A DNA stretch of 12,875 nucleotides from the NCBI GenBank assembly GCA_033764445.1, contig JANRIZ010000039.1, positions 1 through 12,875 of the forward strand, read 5' to 3'. Source of the DNA: JANRIZ01 sp033764445. Its GTDB lineage: Bacteria > Verrucomicrobiota > Verrucomicrobiia > JAWXBN01. A program made the translations under genes and the position numbers. Shown piece by piece: positions 1 through 6,854 of this stretch (its first letter is position 1; every line of letters begins with the position of its first letter). The notes beneath the pieces were generated by a model, which had not been told where the DNA came from, searched no databases, and was given only the letters and a program-made list of their open reading frames with translations.

Positions 1-1
1 C

Positions 2-493
2 GAGGCGGGCGGACCCGTGACGGTCACCCACCCGGAGATGACCCGGTTTTTCATGACCATCCCGGAGGCGGTGCAGCTGGTCATCCAGGCCGGGGGACTC
101 GGGGGCAGCGGCGAAATTTTTGTCCTGGACATGGGCAAGCCTGTCAAAATCGTCGATTTCGCGCGGGAACTGATCACCATCTCGGGCCGCATCCCCGACC
201 AGGAAATCCGCATCGTCTTCACAGGCCTGCGCCCGGGAGAAAAAATGCACGAGGAACTGGCCCGCGAGGACGAACCCCTGGCATCCTTCTCCGAGGGGCT
301 CTTCCACATCACCTCCGAACGCAGGGCGGCGGCGGACTGCATCACCCTCGCCCGTGATCTGGTCTCCGGATGCGGCACCCTTTCCCCTCTCGAAATCACC
401 AACCGTCTGGCGGAAACCGTCAACCGCTGCGAAGGCGACGAATCCCCCGCCCCGGCCTCCTCCAAAGTCGTCCCGCTGCCGGGCCAGAACTGA
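2..493 (+). CDS. CapD/WbpM-type nucleotide-sugar 4,6-dehydratase, C-terminal part (5' truncated by window edge)
   Basis: The reading frame is open from the first bases, so this is only the last 163 or so residues; the N-terminal membrane segments and the Rossmann NAD site lie outside the window. What is visible matches the C-terminal end of polysaccharide-biosynthesis proteins of the CapD/WbpM/FlaA1 group: GGPVTVTHPEMTRFFMTIPE near the start, then a FVLDMGKPVKI stretch and GLRPGEKMHEEL. These are family hallmarks. Enzymes of this group convert UDP-GlcNAc to its 4-keto-6-deoxy derivative at the inner membrane, the first step toward QuiNAc/FucNAc-type sugars. The tail after about residue 135 is rich in Pro, Ala and Ser and probably disordered. 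The next gene starts 6 bases downstream and its ribosome site overlaps this stop codon, so the two are co-transcribed. The family is sure; the exact sugar is not. Confidence 0.9.
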   Translation, partial: EAGGPVTVTHPEMTRFFMTIPEAVQLVIQAGGLGGSGEIFVLDMGKPVKIVDFARELITISGRIPDQEIRIVFTGLRPGEKMHEELAREDEPLASFSEGLFHITSERRAAADCITLARDLVSGCGTLSPLEITNRLAETVNRCEGDESPAPASSKVVPLPGQN

Positions 494-496
494 GGT
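492..496 (+). promoter_or_regulatory. Shine-Dalgarno site for the epimerase gene
   Basis: GAGGT lies about 4 bases before the ATG at 500 and overlaps the stop codon of the upstream dehydratase gene. It favours the ATG at 500 over the in-frame ATG at 512 and suggests re-initiation by ribosomes finishing the first gene. Confidence 0.5.
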
Positions 497-499
497 CCC

Positions 500-1519
500 A
501 TGGATTCCCCCATGGAAAAACCGGTCCTTCTCCTCACCGGAGCCACCGGCTTCATCGGCTCGCATTTGCTGGCCTCACTCCCCGGAAAAAACTACCGTCT
601 CAAAATCCTCACACGCCAGCGCACGCCGGAACTCGAAAAAAAACTCGAGGGTCTCGACGCGCAAATTGTGGAAGGGGATATCACACTGACCGGGCCCTGG
701 CAGGAACAGATTGCCGATGCGGAGCTGGTCGTGCACATGGCGGTCTTTCACCATGCGTACAGGCTCAACAGGGCCGAACTGGAAATGATGGAAAATGTCA
801 ATATCGCGGGCCTGGGCTCGCTCCTGGCCCATCTGTGCGGGAGGGGCCGGGGGAAACTCCGCAAATTCATCCTGCTCAGCTCCATCAAGGTCACGGAATG
901 GGAAACCTTCGGCAACGGCTCCGAGGACCCGCACTGGTCCTATGCCCTGACCAAAAAAACCGCCGAGGAGGTCCTTGATGCCATGGCCAAAAAATGGAAT
1001 TTCGACCGGGTCATCCTCCGCCCCACCCCCGTTTACGGCGCGGGCAATGTCGCCAACACGGGCCGATTGTTCCGGGCCATTGCCAGCCGCAGATTCACAT
1101 TCATCGGCGATGGCTCCCAGCGCAAATCCCTCTGCTACGTGGGCAACCTCGTCGCGGCCATCCATTTCTTTCTGGAGCAGCCCCCGAGGGAGTCCCAAGG
1201 GGCGATGAACGGGCCCATGGCTCCGCTCACTGTCTCCGATGCCGAAACCCTCGACATGCGGACCCTTTGCTCCCTCATCGCCGAAGCGGCGGAGGTGCCG
1301 CCCCCGCGTCCGATCCTCAACAACGCCCAGGCGCGTCTGGCGCTCTCCCTCGCAAAATGCGCCGGGTGGGTCCTGCCGTTGCCGACGGCGGTCCGCAGTC
1401 TGGAGGCGTGGCTGACCGAATCCGTCCACACACCCGACGCCCTGCTCCGCCTGGGATTTGTCCCGCCCTTTCCGGCTCGCCAAGCGATCCAAAAAACGTT
1501 TTCCTCGGGCTCACCATGA
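500..1519 (+). CDS. NAD(P)-dependent epimerase/4-ketoreductase (extended SDR, WbpV-like)
   Basis: A 339-residue extended short-chain dehydrogenase. The nucleotide-binding motif TGATGFIGSH sits at residues 13-22, the catalytic serine region LLSS at 125-128, and the Tyr-x3-Lys pair (Y148, K152) in SYALTKKT. RPTPVYG at 174-180 is the usual SDR substrate-domain landmark. The length is normal for the family. The start at 500 is preceded by GAGGT at 492-496, about 4 bases away; an alternative ATG lies at 512. Between a WbpM-like dehydratase and a WbpL-like transferase, the likely job is reduction or epimerisation at C4 of the dehydratase product, as proposed for WbpV in Pseudomonas. That is inference from context: plain UDP-hexose 4-epimerase activity cannot be ruled out. 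It is cytoplasmic. The stop overlaps the next start (ATGA at 1516-1519), suggesting translational coupling. Confidence 0.88.
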   Translation: MDSPMEKPVLLLTGATGFIGSHLLASLPGKNYRLKILTRQRTPELEKKLEGLDAQIVEGDITLTGPWQEQIADAELVVHMAVFHHAYRLNRAELEMMENVNIAGLGSLLAHLCGRGRGKLRKFILLSSIKVTEWETFGNGSEDPHWSYALTKKTAEEVLDAMAKKWNFDRVILRPTPVYGAGNVANTGRLFRAIASRRFTFIGDGSQRKSLCYVGNLVAAIHFFLEQPPRESQGAMNGPMAPLTVSDAETLDMRTLCSLIAEAAEVPPPRPILNNAQARLALSLAKCAGWVLPLPTAVRSLEAWLTESVHTPDALLRLGFVPPFPARQAIQKTFSSGSP

Positions 1520-2481
1520 TCACCGTCAACGACATGATCGTCATCCTGCTGCTGGGCTTTTTCTGCTCCCTGGCCGGAACCTGGATGAGCATCAAGCTCG
1601 CGCACCTGTGGGCGGTCCATTCCCAGGCCCATGACCGCAGCCTGCACGAGGGCCGCATCCCGCGTCTGGCGGGGCTGGGCCTCTTCGCGGGCTGGATCGT
1701 CTCTCTTTCGGTGGCAGGCGCGATCCTTCAGGACCCGCGCCTGTGGATCGCCCTGGCCTGCATGGTCCTGCTGCTCTCCGCGGGACTCTACGACGACTGG
1801 CGCTCGGCCACCGGCCACGACAACGACCCGACTTCCTCCCTGCTGAAATTTCTTTCGCAAGTTGCGGCAGCCTGTCTGGCGGCGGGGTTTTGTTACCGCG
1901 TCGAAGGATTCCAGATTTTCGGTCCAATCTCCATTGAGATCGGACCCGTGACAGGATTCTTTTTCACGGTGCTCTGGATCGTGGCTCTGACCAATTTTTT
2001 CAACTTCATGGACGGCTCCAACGGCATGGCGGGAGGGACGGCCATCATCATGTCGATGTTTCTCTTTTACTGGACGCAGAATCCCTCCATGCAATGGGCC
2101 TCCCTGCTGGTGATGGCACTGGGGGTCAGTGTGCTGGCGTTCATGCCGTTCAATTTCCCCAGTCCGCGCACCTTCATGGGGGATGGCGGCGCGCTGGTCA
2201 TCGGTTTTGTCCTGGCCCTGGCGGCCCTCCCGGCCTCGCAGGGGCTGGTCCCGCGCCATCTCAACCCCTGGCAGGCGGCGCTGATCTGGTCCCCCTTCAT
2301 ACTCGATGCGGGCATCACGGTCATCCGCCGACTTCTGCGCGGAGACAATATTTTCAAGGCCCACTCCTCTCATTTCTACCAGAGCATCATCAAACACGGC
2401 CACAGCCACGTCAGTGTCGCCCTTCTGTACTGGAATCTCGCTGTCTTTTTCAACCTCATCGCCTACCGTCTCTTCCGCTGA
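1516..2481 (+). CDS. Undecaprenyl-phosphate sugar-1-phosphate transferase (MraY/WecA family, WbpL-like)
   Basis: A 321-residue polytopic membrane protein with about ten hydrophobic segments. It carries the family's conserved acidic motifs: the HDRSLHEGRIPRLAG loop (39-53), LYDDW with D93/D94, NFFNFMDGSNGMAGG (160-174), MGDGGALVIG (221-230), and a HSSHFYQ cytosolic loop (283-289) typical of the WbpL/Fuc4NAc-transferase branch. Such enzymes move a HexNAc-1-phosphate from its UDP donor to undecaprenyl phosphate at the inner membrane, starting O-antigen or capsule repeat synthesis. The reading frame is open far upstream, but that stretch overlaps the epimerase in another phase. The ATG at 1516 is chosen because it overlaps the epimerase stop by 4 bases and gives the usual N-terminal membrane helix. 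With the two genes before it, it reproduces the WbpM-WbpV-WbpL set. GlcNAc, QuiNAc or FucNAc as donor sugar is unresolved. Confidence 0.9.
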   Translation: MITVNDMIVILLLGFFCSLAGTWMSIKLAHLWAVHSQAHDRSLHEGRIPRLAGLGLFAGWIVSLSVAGAILQDPRLWIALACMVLLLSAGLYDDWRSATGHDNDPTSSLLKFLSQVAAACLAAGFCYRVEGFQIFGPISIEIGPVTGFFFTVLWIVALTNFFNFMDGSNGMAGGTAIIMSMFLFYWTQNPSMQWASLLVMALGVSVLAFMPFNFPSPRTFMGDGGALVIGFVLALAALPASQGLVPRHLNPWQAALIWSPFILDAGITVIRRLLRGDNIFKAHSSHFYQSIIKHGHSHVSVALLYWNLAVFFNLIAYRLFR

Positions 2482-2501
2482 AACATCCGGAGTTTTCAGC
2501 T

Positions 2502-2530
2502 TTGCATCCGCCGAATGGAAAGTGTAGATT
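2502..2530 (+). promoter_or_regulatory. Candidate sigma70-type promoter for hicB
   Basis: TTGCAT (2502-2507) and TAGATT (2525-2530) are separated by 17 bases, matching 3/6 and 4/6 of the sigma70 consensus. The predicted start of transcription falls at or next to the hicB ATG at 2537, so the message may be leaderless. The local drop in GC compared with upstream supports a promoter here, but weak consensus matches are common by chance. Confidence 0.35.
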
Positions 2531-2536
2531 TAGTTC

Positions 2537-2761
2537 ATGTCAAAAGCACGGGAACTGCGGGAATTTAATGTCATCATTGAACAGGACTCGGAAGGGTATT
2601 TTGTCGCTACAGTCCCTGAATTGCGCGGGTGCCATACCCAGGCAAAATCCCTGGATGCACTGATGAAACGGATTCGCGAAGTCATTGAGCTCTGTCTGGA
2701 GGACGAATCTGACCATAAGGGTTCTCCTCACTTTATCGGCGTTCAACGAATCAAGGTCTGA
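2537..2761 (+). CDS. hicB: HicB-family antitoxin
   Basis: A 74-residue protein with the HicB/UPF0150 fold signature: a FNVIIEQDSEGYFVATVPEL strand-turn-strand (10-29), then GCHTQAKSLDALMKRIREVI (31-50) and an ELCLED helix end. HicB antitoxins bind and block the HicA mRNA interferase. This is the short form: after the partial RNase-H-like domain only about 18 residues remain, so there is no C-terminal HTH or ribbon-helix-helix for DNA binding. Autoregulation would need another protein or a different mode. The gene order is antitoxin then toxin, with 2 bases between the genes. No Shine-Dalgarno is obvious before the ATG. Base composition is clearly lower in GC than in the polysaccharide genes just upstream, as expected for a mobile module. 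Confidence 0.9.
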   Translation: MSKARELREFNVIIEQDSEGYFVATVPELRGCHTQAKSLDALMKRIREVIELCLEDESDHKGSPHFIGVQRIKV

Positions 2762-2763
2762 AC

Positions 2764-2982
2764 ATGCCTCGATTGCCCCGTCTCAAAGGAAGGGAATTGA
2801 TCCGCATTCTGGAGATGCACGGGTTCGAAGTGATTCGCATCCGGGGCAGTCATCATTCTCTCAGACATCCGGATGGCCGCTATACAGTCGTTCCTGTCCA
2901 TTCCGGCGAAATGCTCGGGCCGGGGTTGCTTCTTAAAATCCTGAAAGATGCAGAATTGGACAGGGAATCCCTTGAATCATGA
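2764..2982 (+). CDS. hicA: HicA-family toxin (mRNA interferase)
   Basis: A 72-residue protein of full family length with the dsRBD-like HicA fold: LKGRELIRILEMHGFEVIRI (7-26), then the GSHH motif with the predicted catalytic His at residue 30, HPDGRYTVVPVHSGEMLGPG (35-54) and a closing LLKILKDAEL helix. HicA toxins cleave mRNA in the cytoplasm and stop growth when the antitoxin is lost. The catalytic His and the VPVH segment are intact, so the toxin looks functional. AAGG at 2752-2755 could serve as ribosome site for the ATG at 2764. The stop codon overlaps the next gene's start (ATGA, 2979-2982), tying a third gene to the module. Confidence 0.92.
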   Translation: MPRLPRLKGRELIRILEMHGFEVIRIRGSHHSLRHPDGRYTVVPVHSGEMLGPGLLLKILKDAELDRESLES

Positions 2983-3410
2983 AACCCACTTTCATCCATA
3001 ACTGGGTTGCTGATGGGGGACCAATCAAAATGGTTCTGGGAATCGGTGCAGTAGGTGGACCGATTTTCATCTGGTGGTTCTGTGCCCCAAGCCTTGCCAC
3101 ATTGCGCGACCCCGGATTTCTGTTGGTGTTCCTACTGGCCTTCTTATTCGGAACTCCATTTGCGATTATCATGGCTCCTTTGGTCTTTTCGATTCCGCTG
3201 GCCATCATTGACATCATTTTTTCACGCATGAACGGATATCCATTCAATGTCGGAGATAAAGTCATGATACTTTCCAAAAAACATCGCGGATACATCGGAC
3301 CTATCCGCAGTGTCCACGAAGAAAGTAAACGAGTCTCCGTGCACCTAAGCCCTGAGGCAAAGCTTGTCGGGCAAGATGACTTTTCCTATACGCAAGTGAT
3401 CAAACTTTGA
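2979..3410 (+). CDS. Small inner-membrane protein with C-terminal KOW/SH3-like tail, unknown function
   Basis: A 143-residue protein that I do not recognise as a named family. It has a hydrophobic segment at about 17-37, rich in Gly and Trp, and a longer one at about 46-80 that could be one long or two short helices. A soluble tail follows from about residue 86: PFNVGDKVMILSKKHRGYIG (88-107), then a basic SVHEESKRVSVHL strand. The VGDKV...G..G pattern resembles KOW or SH3-like beta-barrels that bind RNA or protein, but this is similarity by eye. It starts inside the hicA stop codon (4-base overlap), so it is probably translationally coupled to the toxin. It shares the lower GC of hicBA, suggesting joint transfer. 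It could be a third module component or an unrelated passenger. Confidence 0.75.
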   Translation: MKPTFIHNWVADGGPIKMVLGIGAVGGPIFIWWFCAPSLATLRDPGFLLVFLLAFLFGTPFAIIMAPLVFSIPLAIIDIIFSRMNGYPFNVGDKVMILSKKHRGYIGPIRSVHEESKRVSVHLSPEAKLVGQDDFSYTQVIKL

Positions 3411-3425
3411 CGCTGGCCTGTGAAA

Positions 3426-3442
3426 GGTCTTTGGAAAAGACC
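3426..3442. terminator. Short stem-loop between convergent genes (possible weak terminator)
   Basis: GGTCTTT and AAAGACC pair perfectly around a 3-base loop (GGA on the plus strand), 16 bases after the membrane-protein stop and about 60 bases after the cysI stop on the other strand. There is no good T-run on either strand, so it is not a classical intrinsic terminator. It may act as a processing or protective structure. Confidence 0.3.
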
Positions 3443-3465
3443 CTGCGTCCCCTGCGGATAAGCTT

Positions 3466-3494
3466 CCTCCCTCGCGTTCCTTTGCGTTCTTCGC
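3466..3494. repeat. Degenerate short-period repeat (GCGTTC units)
   Basis: Between the membrane-protein gene and cysI, GCGTTC recurs at a 10-base spacing (TCGCGTTCCT then TTGCGTTCTT), followed by CGCAAG. The last unit can also fold as TTGCG/CGCAA around TTCTT. No reading frame is supported here. It looks like a decayed simple repeat of the sort dispersed between genes in some GC-rich genomes. Copy number elsewhere cannot be judged from this window. Confidence 0.4.
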
Positions 3495-3502
3495 AAGAAA
3501 CC

Positions 3503-5242
3503 TCATTCGGCCGCAGTGGCCGGAGCGCCCTTGAGCCGGGCCTCGCGGTCGGCCAGCTCAAAATGGAACTGGTCCGGATGCGGCAGGGGTCCGCTGACCT
3601 TGGTCCGGCCCCAGTAATCACTGAAGGTTTCACCGGACTGACGGTTCTTTTTGAAATCCTCCAGATGGGCACGGATCGCGGCGGGGATGTCCTTGAAATC
3701 AATGGACTTCTTTTCAAGTCCGGCCAGACGATCACCACGATGGGAGCCGCCGACATAAAAGGCGTATTTGTTCGGGGCACGGCCCACAAAGGCAAAGTCC
3801 GAGTTGTACGGACGCGCACAACCGTTGGGGCAGCCGGTCATCCGGACAAGAATCGGCTCCTGTTCCAGGCCCAGATCGCGCAGCACCGCATCCACCTGGT
3901 CCATCAGCCCGGTGAAGACGCGTTCGCTCTCGGCCAGTGACAGGCCGCAGGTGGGCAGGGCCACGCAGGCGTGGCCGGTCTTGCGCATTTCCGTGAAGCC
4001 GGTGGCGGCGGGCACACCGTGTTCGGAGAGGATCGCATCCACAGAGGCCTTTTGCGCCGTGTCGATGTCGTGGAAAATGATGTTGCAATTGGGGGTCAGC
4101 TTCAAGGGACACCCGATCCGGGTGGCGATTTGCTGGAAGGCGCTCTTGTAGCGGATCCCGGCGTCCTGCACCCGGCCCTGCGCGATATGCACCCCCACAA
4201 ACCACTTTCCATCCCCCTGCTCGTGCCAGCCCAGGGCATCGGAAACGGTGGTGAATGTGAAAGGCCTGACCGGCTCGGTCGGCGACTGCATGCGCTGCTG
4301 CACGCCCTGGCGCACCGCGTCGATGCCCAGACGGGAGACAACATATTTGAACCGGGAAAGTTTACGGTCCTCGCGGTTGCCGTTGTCGCGCTGAAAGGTC
4401 ACGATGGCCTCGCAGGCCTCCAGGGCATGCTCCTTTTTGACATAAAAAAGCGGCTGGGCCAGATGCGGATACGTGGCGGTATTGCCGTGGGACATCCCAA
4501 ATCCGCCGCCCACAAAAATATTGTACCCGGTCAGTTTTCCATTTTCGACATGGGCCACAAACCCGATGTCCTGGGAATAGATGTCCACGTCATTGCGCGG
4601 GGGGATGACGATTCCGATCTTGAATTTGCGGGGCAGGTAATGTTTCCCGTACACAGGTTCGACCTCCTCCGGGGTCTTGCCCGAAAGATCCACCTTCTGC
4701 CCGTCGAGCCAGATTTCCGCATAGGCACCCGAACGCGGCAGAAAATATCTGCTGATTTCCTCGGAAAATTTCTGGCACTCCCGGTGCGCGTCATCCTGGA
4801 TGGGCGCGGCAGGGCCCATCGTGTTTCGGACCACATCCCCGCACGCTCCGAGCGTGGTCACCCCGGAGGCGACGATCCGTTGGACACACTCCTTGAAATC
4901 CCCCTTGAGAATGCCATGGAACTGGATGCCCTGGCGCGTGGTCAGTCGCATGGTGTGGTTGCCCAGATCGTCGGAAATTTTGTCATGCACCAGATACTGC
5001 GCGGCGGTCATCGCCCCGCCGGGGGTCTTGGTCCGCAGCATGAAACTCCACGCCTTGTCCTTGCCCTCCTTTTTGAGCTGGGTCCGCTGGTCGCGGTTGT
5101 CCTGCTGATAGGACCCGTGGAATTTCAGCAACTGATATTCCTCCTCGCTCACATGGTCCTTGGCCGGATCCTCCATGGTGGCCTTGAGGGTTCCACGCAG
5201 GTAGTTGCTTTGGTCTTTGAGAAGTTCGACGGGGCTGGGCAT
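3503..5242 (-). CDS. cysI: Assimilatory sulfite reductase hemoprotein (beta) subunit
   Basis: A 579-residue protein, close to the usual CysI length of about 570. It carries the siroheme-[4Fe-4S] ligands of the sulfite/nitrite reductase family: C426 and C432 in ACVALPTCGLSLAE, and C471 and C475 in MTGCPNGCARPY. Other CysI landmarks are KFHGSYQQDNRDQR (40-53), LRLTTRQGIQFHG (98-110), where the Arg contacts substrate in known structures, and GACGDVVRNTMGP (132-144). The enzyme reduces sulfite to sulfide by six electrons in the cytoplasm, feeding cysteine synthesis. The MTGCPNGC..P signature and overall length favour sulfite over nitrite reductase. No CysJ flavoprotein or other sulfur gene is adjacent, so the electron donor (NADPH via CysJ, or ferredoxin) is unknown. 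The start at 5242 is the first in-frame ATG; no clear Shine-Dalgarno precedes it. It diverges from the efflux gene. Confidence 0.95.
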   Translation of the reverse strand: MPSPVELLKDQSNYLRGTLKATMEDPAKDHVSEEEYQLLKFHGSYQQDNRDQRTQLKKEGKDKAWSFMLRTKTPGGAMTAAQYLVHDKISDDLGNHTMRLTTRQGIQFHGILKGDFKECVQRIVASGVTTLGACGDVVRNTMGPAAPIQDDAHRECQKFSEEISRYFLPRSGAYAEIWLDGQKVDLSGKTPEEVEPVYGKHYLPRKFKIGIVIPPRNDVDIYSQDIGFVAHVENGKLTGYNIFVGGGFGMSHGNTATYPHLAQPLFYVKKEHALEACEAIVTFQRDNGNREDRKLSRFKYVVSRLGIDAVRQGVQQRMQSPTEPVRPFTFTTVSDALGWHEQGDGKWFVGVHIAQGRVQDAGIRYKSAFQQIATRIGCPLKLTPNCNIIFHDIDTAQKASVDAILSEHGVPAATGFTEMRKTGHACVALPTCGLSLAESERVFTGLMDQVDAVLRDLGLEQEPILVRMTGCPNGCARPYNSDFAFVGRAPNKYAFYVGGSHRGDRLAGLEKKSIDFKDIPAAIRAHLEDFKKNRQSGETFSDYWGRTKVSGPLPHPDQFHFELADREARLKGAPATAAE

Positions 5243-5435
5243 AGGAAGGGTCAGGTTGGATTGTGTTGGAGGTGACAGACAAACGATAACTCATCCCCCG
5301 CGCAAGACCCAAAAACAAATCCTGTCCCTCTCCCGCCAAAGCCTAGCTTCCCTGTCGGGAATTCACCCCGCGAAAACAGGGGGCCTAAACCGGCATGGAC
5401 TCGGCGTATGGTTTGTGGTCAACTGAACTCTCCTC
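5243..5435. other. Divergent intergenic region between cysI and the efflux lipoprotein gene
   Basis: These 193 bases must hold the promoters of both divergent genes. I find no pair of boxes close enough to consensus to call and no clear operator palindrome. No SAM-type riboswitch or other leader structure is recognisable in front of cysI. No credible gene lies here. Confidence 0.5.
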
Positions 5436-6854
5436 ATGCAGGGTCTTATCTCCATTGTCTCCTCCGCCCGCCATCTTCCGGGAATTGGCCGGAATGTCCC
5501 GTTCCCACCCCTCTGTTGCCTGATGGTTCTGCTGCTGATTTCCGCCTGCGCCACCCCCGTCAAAACCAAGCCCTCCCCGCCGGTGGACCCGCCGGCGGCC
5601 TGGAAGGCGGTTCCCTACAAACATGATCCGGTCCAGACCGGGTGGCTGTCCCAGTTCAAAAGTGAGGACCTCGAAAAAATCGTCGTCGAGGCGATGAACC
5701 GCAATCTGGACCTGCAAATTGCGGCGGCCCGTCTGGAATCCGCCCGTGCCGGGGTCCGTGGGGCCGCCTCCGCACTGTACCCCAAGGCGGATGCCGGGGC
5801 CTCGCAGGGCCGTTCGCAGACCTTCGATCCCAACCGCGGGACGGATTCCTACGGTCTGACCATGAACATCTCCTGGGAAATCGACCTGTGGGGACGGCTC
5901 CGCGCGGGCAAGGGTGCCGCCATGGCGGTGGCGGAATCCTCCCGGTTCAATCTCGAGGCCTCGCGCCTTTCCCTCGCGGCCCAGACGGCCAAAGCCTGGT
6001 TCGCAGCCATTGAGGCGCAGGAACAGGTCCGGATCGCCTCGGAAAACCTCGACATCTCCCGGCGGACGACCCTGCTGGTCGATGCCCGCTACAAGGGCGG
6101 CGCGGTCTCGGCCTTTGACTTCAAACTCACCAGCGCCCAGGAAAAACAGTCGGAGGAGGCGCTCGTCCAGCGCAGACAGAATTTTGAGGAGGCCAAACGC
6201 ACCCTGGAACTGGTTCTCGCCCGCTACCCGGCCGCTTCCATCGAGGTCCGCAAGGCTCTTCCTTCGATGCCGGCGGAAATTCCCGTGGGCCTGCCCTCGG
6301 ACCTCCTGATGCGCCGTCCCGATCTGCTCTCGGCCGAATGGCAGCTGTTTGCCTCCGAAAACAGGGTCTTCTCCGCCCGGGCGGAACGTCTGCCCAAACT
6401 GGCCCTCACCGGCAGCGGCGGCACCTCCTCCAACGAACTGGAAAAACTCCTCGACGAACGGGCCCTGGTCGCCTCGATCGTCGGCAACCTCACCCAGCCC
6501 GTCTTCCGCGCGGGGGAAATCCAATCCCGGATCGAACAGCAGGAGGCGGCCCAAAAGGAGGCGGCGGCGGAATATGCCAAACTGGTCCTCACGGCCTTCA
6601 GCGAGGTCGAAAACTCCCTCGCACGCGAGGCCTTCCTCAAACAGCGCGAGGCGCTTCAGGCCGAAGCCCTGACGCAATTCGAGGAGGCCTTTCTGCTGGC
6701 CCGGGAACGGTACAAGGCGGGGCAGATCGACATCATCGCCCTGCTCGACACCCAGCGCTCCTCCCTCAACGCCCGCAGTCTGCTGCTGGCCACCCAACGC
6801 GCCCGACTCGACAACCGTGCCGATCTGATGCTCGCCCTGGGCGGCGGTTTCTGA
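5436..6854 (+). CDS. Outer-membrane efflux lipoprotein (NodT/OprM/TolC family)
   Basis: A 472-residue protein of normal family length. The N-terminus has an extended signal with a hydrophobic stretch and a lipobox ISAC, with Cys38 as the probable lipidated residue. Two OEP repeats follow. WEIDLWGRLR (147-156) is the usual landmark of repeat one, and GLPSDLLMRRPDLLSAEW (285-302) opens repeat two; long coiled-coil-prone helices rich in Glu, Ala and Gln flank both. Such trimeric channels span the outer membrane and periplasm and export drugs or metabolites with an RND, MFS or ABC pump. The ATG at 5436 is the first after an in-frame stop at 5424; a later ATG at 5523 would leave a signal too short. 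No adaptor or pump gene is adjacent; the ABC protein downstream is MsbA-like and has no adaptor either. The gene converges on the NusG-like gene. Confidence 0.92.
   Translation: MQGLISIVSSARHLPGIGRNVPFPPLCCLMVLLLISACATPVKTKPSPPVDPPAAWKAVPYKHDPVQTGWLSQFKSEDLEKIVVEAMNRNLDLQIAAARLESARAGVRGAASALYPKADAGASQGRSQTFDPNRGTDSYGLTMNISWEIDLWGRLRAGKGAAMAVAESSRFNLEASRLSLAAQTAKAWFAAIEAQEQVRIASENLDISRRTTLLVDARYKGGAVSAFDFKLTSAQEKQSEEALVQRRQNFEEAKRTLELVLARYPAASIEVRKALPSMPAEIPVGLPSDLLMRRPDLLSAEWQLFASENRVFSARAERLPKLALTGSGGTSSNELEKLLDERALVASIVGNLTQPVFRAGEIQSRIEQQEAAQKEAAAEYAKLVLTAFSEVENSLAREAFLKQREALQAEALTQFEEAFLLARERYKAGQIDIIALLDTQRSSLNARSLLLATQRARLDNRADLMLALGGGF

Noticed and set aside
994..1515. N-terminal extension of the UndP-sugar transferase by 174 codons
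   Set aside because: It overlaps the epimerase in another phase and is Pro/Arg/His-rich; the ATG at 1516 with its ATGA overlap gives the normal family N-terminus.
1135..2409. Minus-strand open frame of 424 codons opposite the epimerase and transferase genes
   Set aside because: Antisense to two genes with clear motifs; composition is Arg/His/Gly-biased and no domain is visible.
3971..5275. Plus-strand open frame of 434 codons opposite cysI
   Set aside because: cysI carries the full siroheme-FeS motifs; the plus-strand product has no recognisable fold.
5243..5291. Possible upstream leader peptide starting MSYRLS before cysI
   Set aside because: The frame runs on through cysI as a mirror product, has no regulatory codon run such as Cys, and no attenuator structure is visible.
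5385..6797. Minus-strand open frame of 470 codons opposite the efflux lipoprotein gene
   Set aside because: Gly/Arg/Asp-rich mirror product; the plus-strand gene has a lipobox and both OEP landmarks.
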